Below are positions 49,865 through 58,842 of a stretch of 64,000 bases of DNA, in pieces. Position numbers and translations under genes: made by a program. Below the pieces are notes generated by a model that had not been told where the DNA came from, ran no database searches, and saw only the letters and a list, made by a program, of their open reading frames with translations. The stretch is from Cupriavidus necator (lineage in GTDB: Bacteria > Pseudomonadota > Gammaproteobacteria > Burkholderiales > Burkholderiaceae): NCBI RefSeq assembly GCF_013141915.1, contig NZ_SROX01000015.1:94480-158479 (forward strand), read 5' to 3'. Each line of letters opens with the position of its first letter. Position 1 is the first letter of the stretch.

Positions 49865-51418
49865 ATGGCTTATCTGTCCACGGGTTCGGAATGGACCTTC
49901 GAACTGATCAACCGGTATGACCGGGAGATTTCCCGCATCGCCGGCGAATTCGGCCTGGACACCTATCCCAACCAGATCGAGATCATCACCGCGGAGCAGA
50001 TGCTTGACGCCTACGCGTCGGCGGGCTTGCCGGTGGGCTACAGCCACTGGTCCTACGGCAAGCACTTCCTGGCGTCGGAGCGCAGCTACCAGCGCGGCCA
50101 CATGGGGCTGGCCTACGAGATCGTGATCAACTCCAACCCCTGCATTGCCTACCTGATGGAGGAGAACACCATGCCGATGCAGGCGCTGACGATCGCGCAC
50201 GCCTGCTACGGCCACAATTCCTTCTTCAAGGGCAACTACCTGTTCCGCACCTGGACCAACGCGGACGCCATCGTCGACTACCTGCTGTTCGCCAAGAACT
50301 ACGTGGCCGAGTGCGAGCAGCGCTACGGCGAGCAGGAAGTGGAACTGCTGCTGGATTCGTGCCACGCGCTGCAGAACTACGGCGTGGACCGCTACAAGCG
50401 GCCCAAAAAGCTGTCGATCACCGAGGAAAAGGCGCGCCAGGCCGACCGCGAGAACTACCTGCAGATGCAGGTGAACGACCTCTGGCGCACGCTGCCCAAG
50501 CACCGGCCACACGCGCTGGCATCGGACGATGACACGCCGGAACCGGATGTCTCGTTCCCGCCCGAGCCGCAGGAGAACCTGCTGTATTTCATCGAGAAGA
50601 ATGCGCCCAAGCTGGCGCCGTGGCAGCGCGAGATCGTGCGCATCGTGCGCAAGATCGCGCAGTACTTCTACCCGCAGCGCCAGACCAAGGTGATGAACGA
50701 AGGCTGGGCCACGTTCTGGCACTACACCATCATCAACCAGCTGTACGAGGAAAAGCTGGTCAATGACGCCTTCATGATGGAGCTGCTGCAGGCTCACACC
50801 AACGTCATCTACCAGCCGCCGTACCACAGCCCCTACTACAGCGGCATGAACCCCTACACGGTCGGCTTCCTGATGTTCCAGGACCTGCGCCGCATGTGCG
50901 AGAACCCGACCGACGAGGATTACCGCTGGGCGCCCGAGATCGCCGGCACCGACTGGCGCAAGACGCTGGACTTCGCCATGCGCAACTTCAAGGACGAGAG
51001 TTTCCTGCTGCAATTCCTGTCGCCGCGCGTGATCCGCGAACTGAAGCTGTTCTCGGTGCTGGACGATGACCGCGAGGGCAAGCTGCGCGTCACCGCCATC
51101 CATGACGACGAAGGCTACCGCGCCATCCGCCAGCTGATGGCGGCGCAGTATGACCTGTCTACCATGGAGCCCAATATCCAGGTCACCAACGTCGATGTCG
51201 GCGGCGACCGCTCGCTGACGCTGCGCCACCTGCAGAGCGACCGGCGGCCGCTGGCGCACAACTTCGACGAGGTGGTGCGGCACGTGACCCGGCTGTGGGG
51301 CTTCACCGTGCGGCTTGAGGTGGCCTATGAAGACGGCCGCACCGAGCTCAAGTACGAATGCAAGCCGGAGCGGCGCCACCGCCGCCCGCATGGCAGCGGG
51401 TTGAGCCTGGCCGCCTGA
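49865..51418 (+). CDS. spoVR: SpoVR family protein (YcgB)
   Basis: A 517-residue SpoVR protein: ISRIAGEFGLDTYPNQIEII, SHWSYGKHF, YEIVINSNPCIAYLMEENTM, the metal-like TIAHACYGHNSFFKGNY and the NEGWATFWHYTI segment that carries conserved His/Glu residues. ATG at 49865 has an AAGGGGCG ribosome site; longer reading to 49754 is non-family. Third member of the prkA-yeaH-spoVR module. The first known member acts in Bacillus spore cortex formation, but in Gram-negatives the role is in stress and persistence, mechanism unknown. Confidence 0.95.
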   Translation: MAYLSTGSEWTFELINRYDREISRIAGEFGLDTYPNQIEIITAEQMLDAYASAGLPVGYSHWSYGKHFLASERSYQRGHMGLAYEIVINSNPCIAYLMEENTMPMQALTIAHACYGHNSFFKGNYLFRTWTNADAIVDYLLFAKNYVAECEQRYGEQEVELLLDSCHALQNYGVDRYKRPKKLSITEEKARQADRENYLQMQVNDLWRTLPKHRPHALASDDDTPEPDVSFPPEPQENLLYFIEKNAPKLAPWQREIVRIVRKIAQYFYPQRQTKVMNEGWATFWHYTIINQLYEEKLVNDAFMMELLQAHTNVIYQPPYHSPYYSGMNPYTVGFLMFQDLRRMCENPTDEDYRWAPEIAGTDWRKTLDFAMRNFKDESFLLQFLSPRVIRELKLFSVLDDDREGKLRVTAIHDDEGYRAIRQLMAAQYDLSTMEPNIQVTNVDVGGDRSLTLRHLQSDRRPLAHNFDEVVRHVTRLWGFTVRLEVAYEDGRTELKYECKPERRHRRPHGSGLSLAA

Positions 51419-51448
51419 ACGGCAGGCTAGGCCCCTGCGCCCGTCGCT

Positions 51449-52447
51449 TCAGGCGGCGGGCGCCGGCTCGCACCAGTCGCGCACCAGCTCCACCGCCTTG
51501 CGCCCTTCGCCGGCGCAGACCGCTTCGCCCAGCACGCGGCCCCACCAGCGCTCCGACCCGTCCGCCACGCGCCACGCATGCAGCCGGCGCGTATAGAGCT
51601 GCAGGTCATACTCCTCGGTAATGCCGATGGCGCCATGCACCGCATGGGCAATCGCGGCCACCGGCGTGACCGCGTCGCTGGCGCGCAGCTTGCCGATCGC
51701 CGTGCGCAGGCGGTCGGGCGTGGCGCTGTCGCTGTCACAGGCCAGCTGCGCCGCCACGCGCGCCGCGGCGACATGCTCGGCCATCTCGCTGACCTGGTGC
51801 TGGATGGCCTGGAACTTGCCGATGGCGCGGCCGAACTGCTGGCGGTCGTTGGCGTATTGCAGCGTCAGGTCGAGCACATGCGCCAGCGCGCCGGCCAGCT
51901 GCGCTGCATGCAGGCAGGCGCCCAGCGTGCGCACGGTGCCGGCCGGCAGCAGGCATGCCGCTGGCGCCGTGGCCGCGGGCCGCGGCACGCGCAGCGTCAG
52001 GTCTCCGTGCGCACCGGTGGCCTCGGCACGCGCCGCCGCGGCTGGCAAGAGCAGGCAGCGCTCGCCGTCCTGCAGCACGAACCACTGCGCATGGCGCGCG
52101 TCCGCCACCAGCGTGGCGGCGGCGCCGTCGTCAAAGCCGGCCAGCGCGATCGGGCCGTCGGGCGGGGCGACGCCGCCGGCATACAGCAGCGCACGCGCAA
52201 AAATGGTCTGTGCCAGCGGCAGCGGCAGGGCGTGGCGGCCGGTGACGAACAGCACCGGCGCCAGCTCGCGCAGCGGCAGCGCGGCGCCGCCGGCGGCTTC
52301 CGGCAACAGGCAGTCGGCGAAGCCGCTTTCGCGCAGCGCTTGCCACAGCGGCTGGGGGTCGGCCTGCTGTTCCAGCGCACGCACCGTGGCGGGCGGGCAG
52401 CAGTCGCGCAGCAGCGCGTCGAGGGCATCGGAATAGGCGTTATGCAT
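51449..52447 (-). CDS. Acyl-CoA dehydrogenase, small divergent subunit
   Basis: A 332-residue protein with a degenerate ACAD fold: short N-terminal domain, a middle domain lacking the SEPxxGSD loop (only DLTLRVPRPAAT-like remnants), and a recognisable C-terminal helical domain (LQYANDRQQFGRAIGKFQAIQHQVSEMAEHVAAARVAA and AVHGAIGITEEYDLQLYTRRLHAW). No catalytic glutamate. It follows the full ACAD at 52493-53653, so it is probably the non-catalytic subunit of a heteromeric enzyme. ATG at 52447 chosen; a TTG two codons earlier is possible. Convergent with spoVR (30 bases). Confidence 0.8.
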   Translation of the reverse strand: MHNAYSDALDALLRDCCPPATVRALEQQADPQPLWQALRESGFADCLLPEAAGGAALPLRELAPVLFVTGRHALPLPLAQTIFARALLYAGGVAPPDGPIALAGFDDGAAATLVADARHAQWFVLQDGERCLLLPAAAARAEATGAHGDLTLRVPRPAATAPAACLLPAGTVRTLGACLHAAQLAGALAHVLDLTLQYANDRQQFGRAIGKFQAIQHQVSEMAEHVAAARVAAQLACDSDSATPDRLRTAIGKLRASDAVTPVAAIAHAVHGAIGITEEYDLQLYTRRLHAWRVADGSERWWGRVLGEAVCAGEGRKAVELVRDWCEPAPAA

Positions 52448-52492
52448 GGGCAATCTCGTTCAGGATGACGGTCGGCGGGGCTGGCGCCACGC

Positions 52493-53653
52493 TTAACGCA
52501 GGCCGAGCCCGCGGGCGATCATGCCGCGCAGGATTTCGCGGGTGCCGCCGCGCAGCGAGTACGACGGCGCGATCTGCGTGACATAGGCCAGGGTGCGGTA
52601 AAGCGCCCCGTCGGCCGCGAGTGCCGGTTCGTCGCCGAGCGCGGCTTCCACCAGCGCCGGCACCGACTGCTCGAAGGTGGTGCCCAGGTCCTTGACCAGC
52701 GCCGCCTCCACCACCGGGCTTTCGCCCGCGGCCAGCCGCGCCGTGACCGCGAGCGACATCGCGCGCAGCACCGCCAGGTGGCCGGCGAGGCGGCCCGCGG
52801 TGACGGTGTCGCGGCGCGCGGGCGGCAGCCGGCGCAGCGCGTCGAGCCAGGTATCGAGCAGCACCACGCTGGAATACAGCCGCTCGGGGCCGCTGCGCTC
52901 GAACGCCAGTTCGGCGTTGACCTGCTCCCAGCCGCTGCCTTCGTTGCCGACCAGCGCATCCGGCGCCAGCGCCACGTCGTCGAAGGTGACTTCGGAGAAG
53001 TGGGCATCGCCGGTCAGGTCATGGATCGGCCGGACCGTGACGCCCGGTGCGTGCAGGTCGACGATGAACTGCGACAGCCCGGCGTGCCGGTCCTGCGGCG
53101 TGCCGGAGGTACGCACCAGCGCGATCATGAAGTGGCAGCGGTCGGCGTTGGTCGTCCAGATCTTGCGGCCGGTCAGGCGCCAGCTGCCGTCCGCCTGCCG
53201 CAGCGCGCGCGTGGCCACGCTGGCCAGGTCCGAGCCGGAATTGGGCTCGCTCATGCCGATGCAGAAAAAAGCCTCGCCGCCGCTGATCGCGGGCAGGTAG
53301 CGTGCTTTCTGCGCGTCGGTGCCATAGCGCAGGATCAGCGGGCCGCTCTGGCGGTCGGCGATCCAGTGCGCCGACACCGGCGCGCCGCAGGCCAGCAGCT
53401 CCTCGACCAGCACGAAGCGCGAGAACGGGTCCAATCCCGCGCCGCCGTATTGCGCCGGCAGCGTGATGCCGACCCAGCCGCGTGCGGCCAGCGCCCGGCT
53501 GAAGCCGGCATCGAAACCCATCCAGGAGCGCGCCCGCGTTTCCGGCGGCAGCGCCGGCAGGTGTTGAGCGAGGAAGGCGCGCACCTCGGCGCGGAACGCG
53601 ACGGCGTGCGGCGGCAGTGTGGTGAGGCTGAAGGTGGAGAGCAATGCGGTCAC
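52493..53653 (-). CDS. Acyl-CoA dehydrogenase, larger subunit
   Basis: A 386-residue ACAD with GISDW-type loop replaced by IGMSEPNSGSDLASVATRA (FAD loop), WRLTGRKIWTTNADRCHF, and the C-terminal SYSLRGGTREILRGMIA. The classical catalytic Glu is Gly (RGGT), while Glu252 (LAFERSGPERLY) lies at the helix-G position. GTG start with an AGGA site eight bases upstream. Together with the 332-residue partner just downstream it repeats the large-plus-small ACAD pair seen at 7.3-9.7 kb. Operon order: CaiB, MaoC, Bug, this ACAD, small ACAD. Confidence 0.87.
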   Translation of the reverse strand: MTALLSTFSLTTLPPHAVAFRAEVRAFLAQHLPALPPETRARSWMGFDAGFSRALAARGWVGITLPAQYGGAGLDPFSRFVLVEELLACGAPVSAHWIADRQSGPLILRYGTDAQKARYLPAISGGEAFFCIGMSEPNSGSDLASVATRALRQADGSWRLTGRKIWTTNADRCHFMIALVRTSGTPQDRHAGLSQFIVDLHAPGVTVRPIHDLTGDAHFSEVTFDDVALAPDALVGNEGSGWEQVNAELAFERSGPERLYSSVVLLDTWLDALRRLPPARRDTVTAGRLAGHLAVLRAMSLAVTARLAAGESPVVEAALVKDLGTTFEQSVPALVEAALGDEPALAADGALYRTLAYVTQIAPSYSLRGGTREILRGMIARGLGLR

Positions 53654-53678
53654 GTTTAAGTCCTGTCGCTTGATTGAT

Positions 53679-54674
53679 TCAGTCCAGCGTCGCGCCCGAG
53701 TCCTTGACCACCTTGCGCCAGCGCGTCATTTCCGCGCCCAGGTAGGTCCCGTAGGCCTCGGGCGTGGAACCACGCGGCTCGGCGCCCTGGGCGGCCAGGC
53801 TGGCGCGCGTGTCCGGGTGCGCCAGCGCCTTCATCACGGCGGCGTTGAGCTTGCGCACGATCTCGGGCGGCGTCTTTGCCGGCACCATCATGCCTTGCCA
53901 GGCGCCGACCTCGAAGCCGGGCTGTACGGTCTCGGCCAGTGTCGGCACGTCCGGCAACTGGGCGCTGCGGCTGGTGCTGGTGACCGCCAGGGCGCGCATG
54001 CGCTTGTCGCGGATAAACGGCAGCGAGGAATTGATGGTGTCGGCCATGAACTGCACCTGGCCGCTGGCCAGGTCGGTCAGCGCCGGCGCGCTGCCCTTGT
54101 ACGGCGCATGCACCGCCGACAGCCCCTGCGCCTGCAAGAACATGAACGCGGCCAGGTGCGTCACGTTGCCGTTGCCGGCCGAGCCGTAGGTGAGCTTGTC
54201 CGGGTTGGCCTTCAGGTACTGGATGAAGGCCTTGACGTCATGCACCGGCAGCTGCGCGTTGACCTCCAACACCAGCGGCACCATCGCCGTCAGCGCCACC
54301 GGCGCAAAATCGCGCTTCACGTCGTAGCTGAGCTTGCGGTACAGCGCCGGGCTCAGCGCGATCGACGAGGTGTTGTACAACACCGTATAGCCGTCGGCCG
54401 GCGCCTTGGCGACGATTTCGGCGCCGATATTGCCGTTGGCGCCGGGCCGGTTGTCGACCAGCACCGGCTGGCCCAGTTCGTCGCTCATGCGCCGGGCGAT
54501 CACGCGCGAGACCAGGTCGGTCGGGCCGCCCGGCGGGAACGGCACCACCAGGCGGATCGGCCGCGCGGGATAGGCGGCATCGGCGTCGGCCGCCGCCGCC
54601 GGTTGCGCCAGCAGCGCCGGCAGCACCGTGGCTGCCGCGACGGCCAGTGTCGTGATGAAAGTCTTTGCCTTCAT
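53679..54674 (-). CDS. Bug-family tripartite tricarboxylate receptor
   Basis: A 331-residue receptor starting MKAKTFITTLAVAAATVLPA with a strong GGAGGAGACC site; five extra codons upstream are possible but poorly placed. Cleavage near AAAADADAAYP. Mature landmarks: YPARPIRLVVPFPPGGPTDLVSRVIARRM, VLVDNRPGANGNIGAEIVA, GSAGNGNVTHLAAFMF, VHAPYKGSAPALTDLASG. Lies inside the CaiB-MaoC-Bug-ACAD-ACAD run, so its ligand is probably that module's substrate. Confidence 0.91.
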   Translation of the reverse strand: MKAKTFITTLAVAAATVLPALLAQPAAAADADAAYPARPIRLVVPFPPGGPTDLVSRVIARRMSDELGQPVLVDNRPGANGNIGAEIVAKAPADGYTVLYNTSSIALSPALYRKLSYDVKRDFAPVALTAMVPLVLEVNAQLPVHDVKAFIQYLKANPDKLTYGSAGNGNVTHLAAFMFLQAQGLSAVHAPYKGSAPALTDLASGQVQFMADTINSSLPFIRDKRMRALAVTSTSRSAQLPDVPTLAETVQPGFEVGAWQGMMVPAKTPPEIVRKLNAAVMKALAHPDTRASLAAQGAEPRGSTPEAYGTYLGAEMTRWRKVVKDSGATLD

Positions 54675-54720
54675 TGGGGTCTCCTCCATGGATGCGGTCG
54701 CGCGGCGGATGCCGCGGGCG

Positions 54721-55182
54721 TCAGCGGCCTGCCAGCAGCCGGCGCGCGGTATAGGTCATCACCTGTTCGCCGTGCTGGTTGAACACCTCGATGCGCGAAT
54801 CAACCACGGCGCGGCCGCTGCGCGAGGTCGGGCGGATGCCGGTCACGGTCACAGTGGCATGGATGGTGTCGCCGACCAGCACCGGGCCGTGGATCTGCTG
54901 CGTCAGTTCCAGCATCGCCAGCCCGGTGCCCTGGATCATGGTCTGCAGGATAAAGCCCTCGATCAGCGTATAGGTCAGCGCCGCCGGCACCGGCCGGCCC
55001 TGGATGGCACCGCCGTCATAGCCGGCTTCGATGAAGATGGCCTCGACCATGCCCGTGACCGAGATGAAGTTGACCAGGTCGGTCTCGGTCACGGTGCGGG
55101 CGAAGGTGCGGAAGGCCTGGCCCTCGTGCAGGTCTTGCCAGTAGAAGCCCTGGCCCAGGCGGGGCAGTTCTGCGTGCGTCAT
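54721..55182 (-). CDS. MaoC-like single-hotdog hydratase
   Basis: A 153-residue single hotdog protein: FRTFARTVTETDLVNFISVTG, QGRPVPAALTYTLIEGF, LTQQIHGPVLVGDTIHATV. The Asp of TETDLVNF is retained, whereas the usual following HxD-type catalytic histidine region is changed to VTGMVEAIFIE, so activity as an R-specific hydratase is uncertain. Four-base overlap (ATGA) with the CaiB stop shows translational coupling. Members of this group are found with CaiB and Bug genes in many Burkholderiales. Confidence 0.83.
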   Translation of the reverse strand: MTHAELPRLGQGFYWQDLHEGQAFRTFARTVTETDLVNFISVTGMVEAIFIEAGYDGGAIQGRPVPAALTYTLIEGFILQTMIQGTGLAMLELTQQIHGPVLVGDTIHATVTVTGIRPTSRSGRAVVDSRIEVFNQHGEQVMTYTARRLLAGR

Positions 55183-56402
55183 GGTGTCTCCGTGGCGGCG
55201 GCGCAGCGCGCGGCGCCGCTCTGTTGCAGTTGTGCGATCTGTTCGGGGCCAAGGCCGGCGTCGGCCAGCACCTCGCGGGTGTGTTCGCCCAGCCGCGGCG
55301 GCACCGCCAGCGGCGCGCGCTGGCCGTCGAAACGCACCGGCGCGCCTGGAAAGCGCAGGGTGCCCATGGCCGGATCCTCGACGCTTTCAAAGAACCCGGT
55401 GGCGGCCAGGTGCGGATCCTGCGGCAGGTCATCCAGTGCGTTGATGCGCGCGACTGGGATCTGCAGCCGTTCGCACAGCGCCACCCAGTGCGCGGTGCTT
55501 TGTGCCTGCACGATCTCGCCGGTCAGTTCGTAAAGGGTCTCGATATGCTCGGTGCGGGCCGCGATGTCGGCAAAGCGCGGATCGGCAGCCAGGTCCGGAC
55601 GATCCGCAGCGTGGAAGAAGTCACGCCAGTGCGCATCGGTGTACGGCATCATGCAGACATGGCCGTCGGCGCTGCGGTAGGGACGGCGCAACGGCGCCAG
55701 CACGCGCGGATAGCCGCTCGGGCCGCGCGGCGGCTCGAAGTGGCGGCCGTAGAAGTGCTCGACCAGGTTGAATGCCACCATCGATTCGAACATCGGCACC
55801 TCGACCAGCGTGCCGTGGCCGGCACTGCCGTCGTCCCGGCGCCGCGCGCGCCCGGCCAGCGCCGCGCACACCGACAGCGCCGCCACCAGCCCGCTGGTCT
55901 TGTCCGCGGCAATGGTGGGGAAGTAGCGGCTGTCGCCGGTCTGCGCCGCCATCAGCGCGGCGTTGCCCGACAGGCCCTGGATGATGTCGTCGTAGGCGGG
56001 CCGGCCGCCATAGGGACCGTCCTCGGCAAAGCCCAGCAGGCTGACGAAAACCAGGCTCGGATGGCGCGCCCGCACCGCGTCGGGCGCCAGCCCTAGCGCC
56101 GCCAGCTTCTGCGGCCGCATGCTGTGCATCAGCACGTCGGCGCGCTCCAGCACGCGCTCCAGCGCGGCCTGCGCGGCCGGCTGCTTCAGGTCCAGCACCA
56201 CGCTGCGCTTGCCGCGGTTGACCCCCAGGAAGATCGCCGCCATGCCGGGCTCCGCGGCGGGTCCGGTACGGCGCGTGGAATCGCCCTCGGGCGGCTCGAC
56301 CTTGATCACCTCGGCGCCCAGGTCGGCCAGCCACTGGCTGGCATACGGCCCCATCACCACCGTGGACAGGTCGACCACGCGGATGCCTGCAAGCGGCAGC
56401 AT
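55179..56402 (-). CDS. CaiB/BaiF family CoA-transferase
   Basis: A 407-residue class III CoA-transferase: LAGIRVVDLSTVVMGPYASQWLADLGAEVIKVEPPEGDSTRRTG, NRGKRSVVLDLKQ, catalytic Asp in GRPAYDDIIQGLSG, and a C-terminal RINALDDLPQDPHLAATG segment. First gene of a five-gene minus-strand operon, divergent from the LysR gene at 56507. It should activate the imported acid with CoA, replacing a ligase in this module. Confidence 0.88.
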   Translation of the reverse strand: MLPLAGIRVVDLSTVVMGPYASQWLADLGAEVIKVEPPEGDSTRRTGPAAEPGMAAIFLGVNRGKRSVVLDLKQPAAQAALERVLERADVLMHSMRPQKLAALGLAPDAVRARHPSLVFVSLLGFAEDGPYGGRPAYDDIIQGLSGNAALMAAQTGDSRYFPTIAADKTSGLVAALSVCAALAGRARRRDDGSAGHGTLVEVPMFESMVAFNLVEHFYGRHFEPPRGPSGYPRVLAPLRRPYRSADGHVCMMPYTDAHWRDFFHAADRPDLAADPRFADIAARTEHIETLYELTGEIVQAQSTAHWVALCERLQIPVARINALDDLPQDPHLAATGFFESVEDPAMGTLRFPGAPVRFDGQRAPLAVPPRLGEHTREVLADAGLGPEQIAQLQQSGAARCAAATETP

Positions 56403-56476
56403 AGTGTCTCCGATCGTTTGTACTGTGGGCCACAGGGTAGATCAGCGGGGACGGGTGGTCTAATATTAGTTTTTTA

Positions 56477-56501
56477 CCAATCGATATCGTCTGGATATTG
56501 G
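56477..56501. promoter_or_regulatory. Imperfect palindrome, candidate LysR-binding site
   Basis: CCAATCGATATC...GATATTGG, an interrupted palindrome of the T-N11-A kind, sits in the AT-rich divergent gap (56403-56506) just before the LysR start. Position and symmetry fit autoregulation and control of the CaiB operon. Confidence 0.45.
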
Positions 56502-56506
56502 CAAGC

Positions 56507-57397
56507 ATGGACCTCCGCCAACTGCAGCAGTTCGTCGCCCTGGCCGAAACCGGCAACTTCCACCGCGCCGCCGAACGGCTGCACATGGCGCAGCCGCCCC
56601 TGTCGATCTCGATCCGCAAGCTCGAGGAACAGCTCGGCACGGCGCTGTTCGTGCGCACCTCGCGCGGGGTGCGGCTGACGCAGGCGGGCGAGGCCGCGCT
56701 GCATGATGCGCGCCGGGCGCTGTTCCACGCGCAGCAGGCGCGCGCCGCGGCGATGGCGGCGGGGCAGGGCGAGCGCGGCGCGTTGCGCATCGGCTTTATC
56801 GGCTCGGCCACCTATGCGCTGCTGCCCAAGCTGATCCCGGCATTCCGCGCCGCGCATCCCGGCATCGAGCTGATCCTGCATGAATCCACCACCGCGGCGA
56901 TCCTGGACCGCCTGGAGAAGCACCAGATCGATGCCGGGCTGGTGCGCTTCCCGATCCTGAGCAGCGGCGACTATGCGCTGACGCCGCTGGAGAACGATGT
57001 CTTCGTCGCCGCCGTGCCGGCCGACAGCCCGCTGGCGCGCGCCGACGCGATCGCGCTGCGCGCGCTGGCCGATGAGCCCTTCATCATGTATCCGGCGGCG
57101 CAGGTGCCCAACCTGCATGCGGTGGCGATGATGCTGTGCCAGCAGGCGGGCTTCGTGCCGCGCGTGACGCAGGAGGCGGTGCAGGTGCAGACCCAGGTGA
57201 GCCTGGTGGAAAGCGGGCTGGGGGTGGCGCTGGTGCCCAGCGTGGCGGCGCGCTACGCCAACCGGCGCGTGCGCTTCCTGCCGTTGTCGAGCCCGCGGCC
57301 GGCCGGTCGCATCGGTATTGCGCTGGCGGCGCGGCCCGATGACGGCGACCGCCAGGTGCAGCGCTTCCTGGCGGCGGCGCAGGCCGCGGTGCAGTAG
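56507..57397 (+). CDS. LysR-family transcriptional regulator
   Basis: A 296-residue LTTR: MDLRQLQQFVALAETGNFHR, HMAQPPLSISIRKLEEQLGT, FVRTSRGVRLTQAG in the N-terminal HTH; effector domain with LRIGFIGSATYALLPKLIPAFR and FHPGIELILHESTT-like AAHPGIELILHESTT. Strong similarity in type to CatM/BenM-like activators of aromatic and carboxylate catabolism. ATG 56507 chosen over an upstream TTG. Divergent from the CaiB-MaoC-Bug-ACAD-ACAD operon, its probable target. Confidence 0.92.
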   Translation: MDLRQLQQFVALAETGNFHRAAERLHMAQPPLSISIRKLEEQLGTALFVRTSRGVRLTQAGEAALHDARRALFHAQQARAAAMAAGQGERGALRIGFIGSATYALLPKLIPAFRAAHPGIELILHESTTAAILDRLEKHQIDAGLVRFPILSSGDYALTPLENDVFVAAVPADSPLARADAIALRALADEPFIMYPAAQVPNLHAVAMMLCQQAGFVPRVTQEAVQVQTQVSLVESGLGVALVPSVAARYANRRVRFLPLSSPRPAGRIGIALAARPDDGDRQVQRFLAAAQAAVQ

Positions 57398-57416
57398 CCG
57401 GCGCAGCCGTGCGGTG

Positions 57417-58583
57417 TCAGGCGGCGCGCGGGCGCGGGGCGCGCGGCCGGATCGCCGAGGTCACGCCGGCCCGCTCCAGGTTGACGCCTGGCAACAGGTG
57501 CAGCAGCCGCACCAGTTCTGACTGGCGATGCGTGCCGGTCTTGCGCAGCGTGTCGCGGATATGCACGCGCACGGTATGGGGCGAGAGGAACTCGCGCTCG
57601 GCAATTTCGTTGAGGGTCTCGCCGGCGGCCAGCCGGATGGCGATGATGCTTTCCTTGCGCGACAGCCCGAACAGCGACGTCAGCACGCCCGCATCCAGCA
57701 CCGAGCGCGATTCGGAGTTGCCCAGCAGCAGCATCGCCGCCGGCAGTTGCCACGGGCCTTCCACCGGCTGGCGCGAGACCAGTGGCGTGACGATGATCGG
57801 CACCGGCTGCCCGCCCGAGGTGATATGCATCCACGAGCCCGACGCGGCGTCGGCGCCGCGGCCGCGCATGGCGCCGTCGAGCAGCTTGCGCAGCACCGCC
57901 TGCAGCGTGTCGCTGTGGGCGCGCAGCACGCCGTCCTGCAGCGACAGGTGGCTGTCGGCCTGCACCAGCGCCTCGGCCCAGCTGTTGGCATAGCGCACGC
58001 GCAGGTCGGCCTGCAGCACCATCACGCCGAAGTCCAGGGTATCGAGGCCGGCCAGGCCCAGGCTGGCCAGCCCGCTGAGTTCAAAGTTGCGCTGCTGCAT
58101 ACGCGCGGCGCGCACCCAGTGCGGCATGACATGGGCCAAACGCCGCTCGCGCTGGCCCGTGCTGATGCTGCCGGCGTTGGTGCCGCTCATCAGCACGCAG
58201 ACTTCGGCGTTCTCGATCAGGCGGATGCCCTGTTCCAGTTCGGTGCAGGCCAGCGTGGTGGCGGTGGTCGCGGCGCCGGCGTCGTGGCAGCGCCGCGCCA
58301 TCGCGTCAGAGGCCACGCGCCGGGCGTCGGGGCCGGGCAGGTCGAAGGGGCCGGGCAGGCAGTTGGGCAGGCTGGCGCCGCTAGTAAAGCAGCCGTGCGG
58401 GGTCACGCCCAGGCGGGCATGGCCGGCCAGCTTGTCCCAGATCAGGTAGCGCGGGCTGCCCGTGCAGGTGTAGCGCGAAAAGAGATCGAGGGCGGCGGGC
58501 ATGGCCGCGACGTCCAGCGCGGACTCATAGATTGAATCGACCAGACGATGGAAATCCTCGTCCGTGGTCGGGTGTTCGCCCAT
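57417..58583 (-). CDS. LuxR-family transcriptional regulator
   Basis: A 388-residue regulator. The C-terminal LuxR HTH is LFGLSRKESIIAIRLAAGE plus TLNEIAEREFLSPHTVRVHI, followed by RDTLRKTGTHRQSELVRLL. The rest has a PAS-like middle segment (LDFGVMVLQADLRVRYANSWAEAL) and no response-regulator receiver or autoinducer domain. ATG at 58583 has a GGGGGG-like site; a longer frame is not credible. Convergent with LysR (stop 19 bases away), upstream MscS gene on the same strand. Target unknown. Confidence 0.86.
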   Translation of the reverse strand: MGEHPTTDEDFHRLVDSIYESALDVAAMPAALDLFSRYTCTGSPRYLIWDKLAGHARLGVTPHGCFTSGASLPNCLPGPFDLPGPDARRVASDAMARRCHDAGAATTATTLACTELEQGIRLIENAEVCVLMSGTNAGSISTGQRERRLAHVMPHWVRAARMQQRNFELSGLASLGLAGLDTLDFGVMVLQADLRVRYANSWAEALVQADSHLSLQDGVLRAHSDTLQAVLRKLLDGAMRGRGADAASGSWMHITSGGQPVPIIVTPLVSRQPVEGPWQLPAAMLLLGNSESRSVLDAGVLTSLFGLSRKESIIAIRLAAGETLNEIAEREFLSPHTVRVHIRDTLRKTGTHRQSELVRLLHLLPGVNLERAGVTSAIRPRAPRPRAA

Positions 58584-58842
58584 GTTCTGATCCCCCCGGT
58601 GGCAAACGCCTCTTGCTCTGCGCCACGGCAAGTGGCCACATCCCTTCGTGTTATCGGTTCCGTTCTGGCGTTCTGTAGTGGCGCCGATACGGCTGTTGCG
58701 GGCAGCGCGCCTGTCGGCCGGCGCTTGCCGTACCGCAATCATGCCAAACAATGTTGTATGTTTTATACCCCGTGTTGGGAGGGGAAACCCCGATTGTGCG
58801 GCGTAACTTCCGGCCACGGTCGGCCTGCCCCAGCCAGCGCGT
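58584..58842 (-). promoter_or_regulatory. LuxR gene upstream region
   Basis: 259 bases between the MscS stop and the LuxR start. No gene seen. An AT-rich patch at 58735-58765 (ATGCCAAACAATG, then TATGTTTTATACC) is the likely promoter area for the LuxR gene. Confidence 0.4.
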
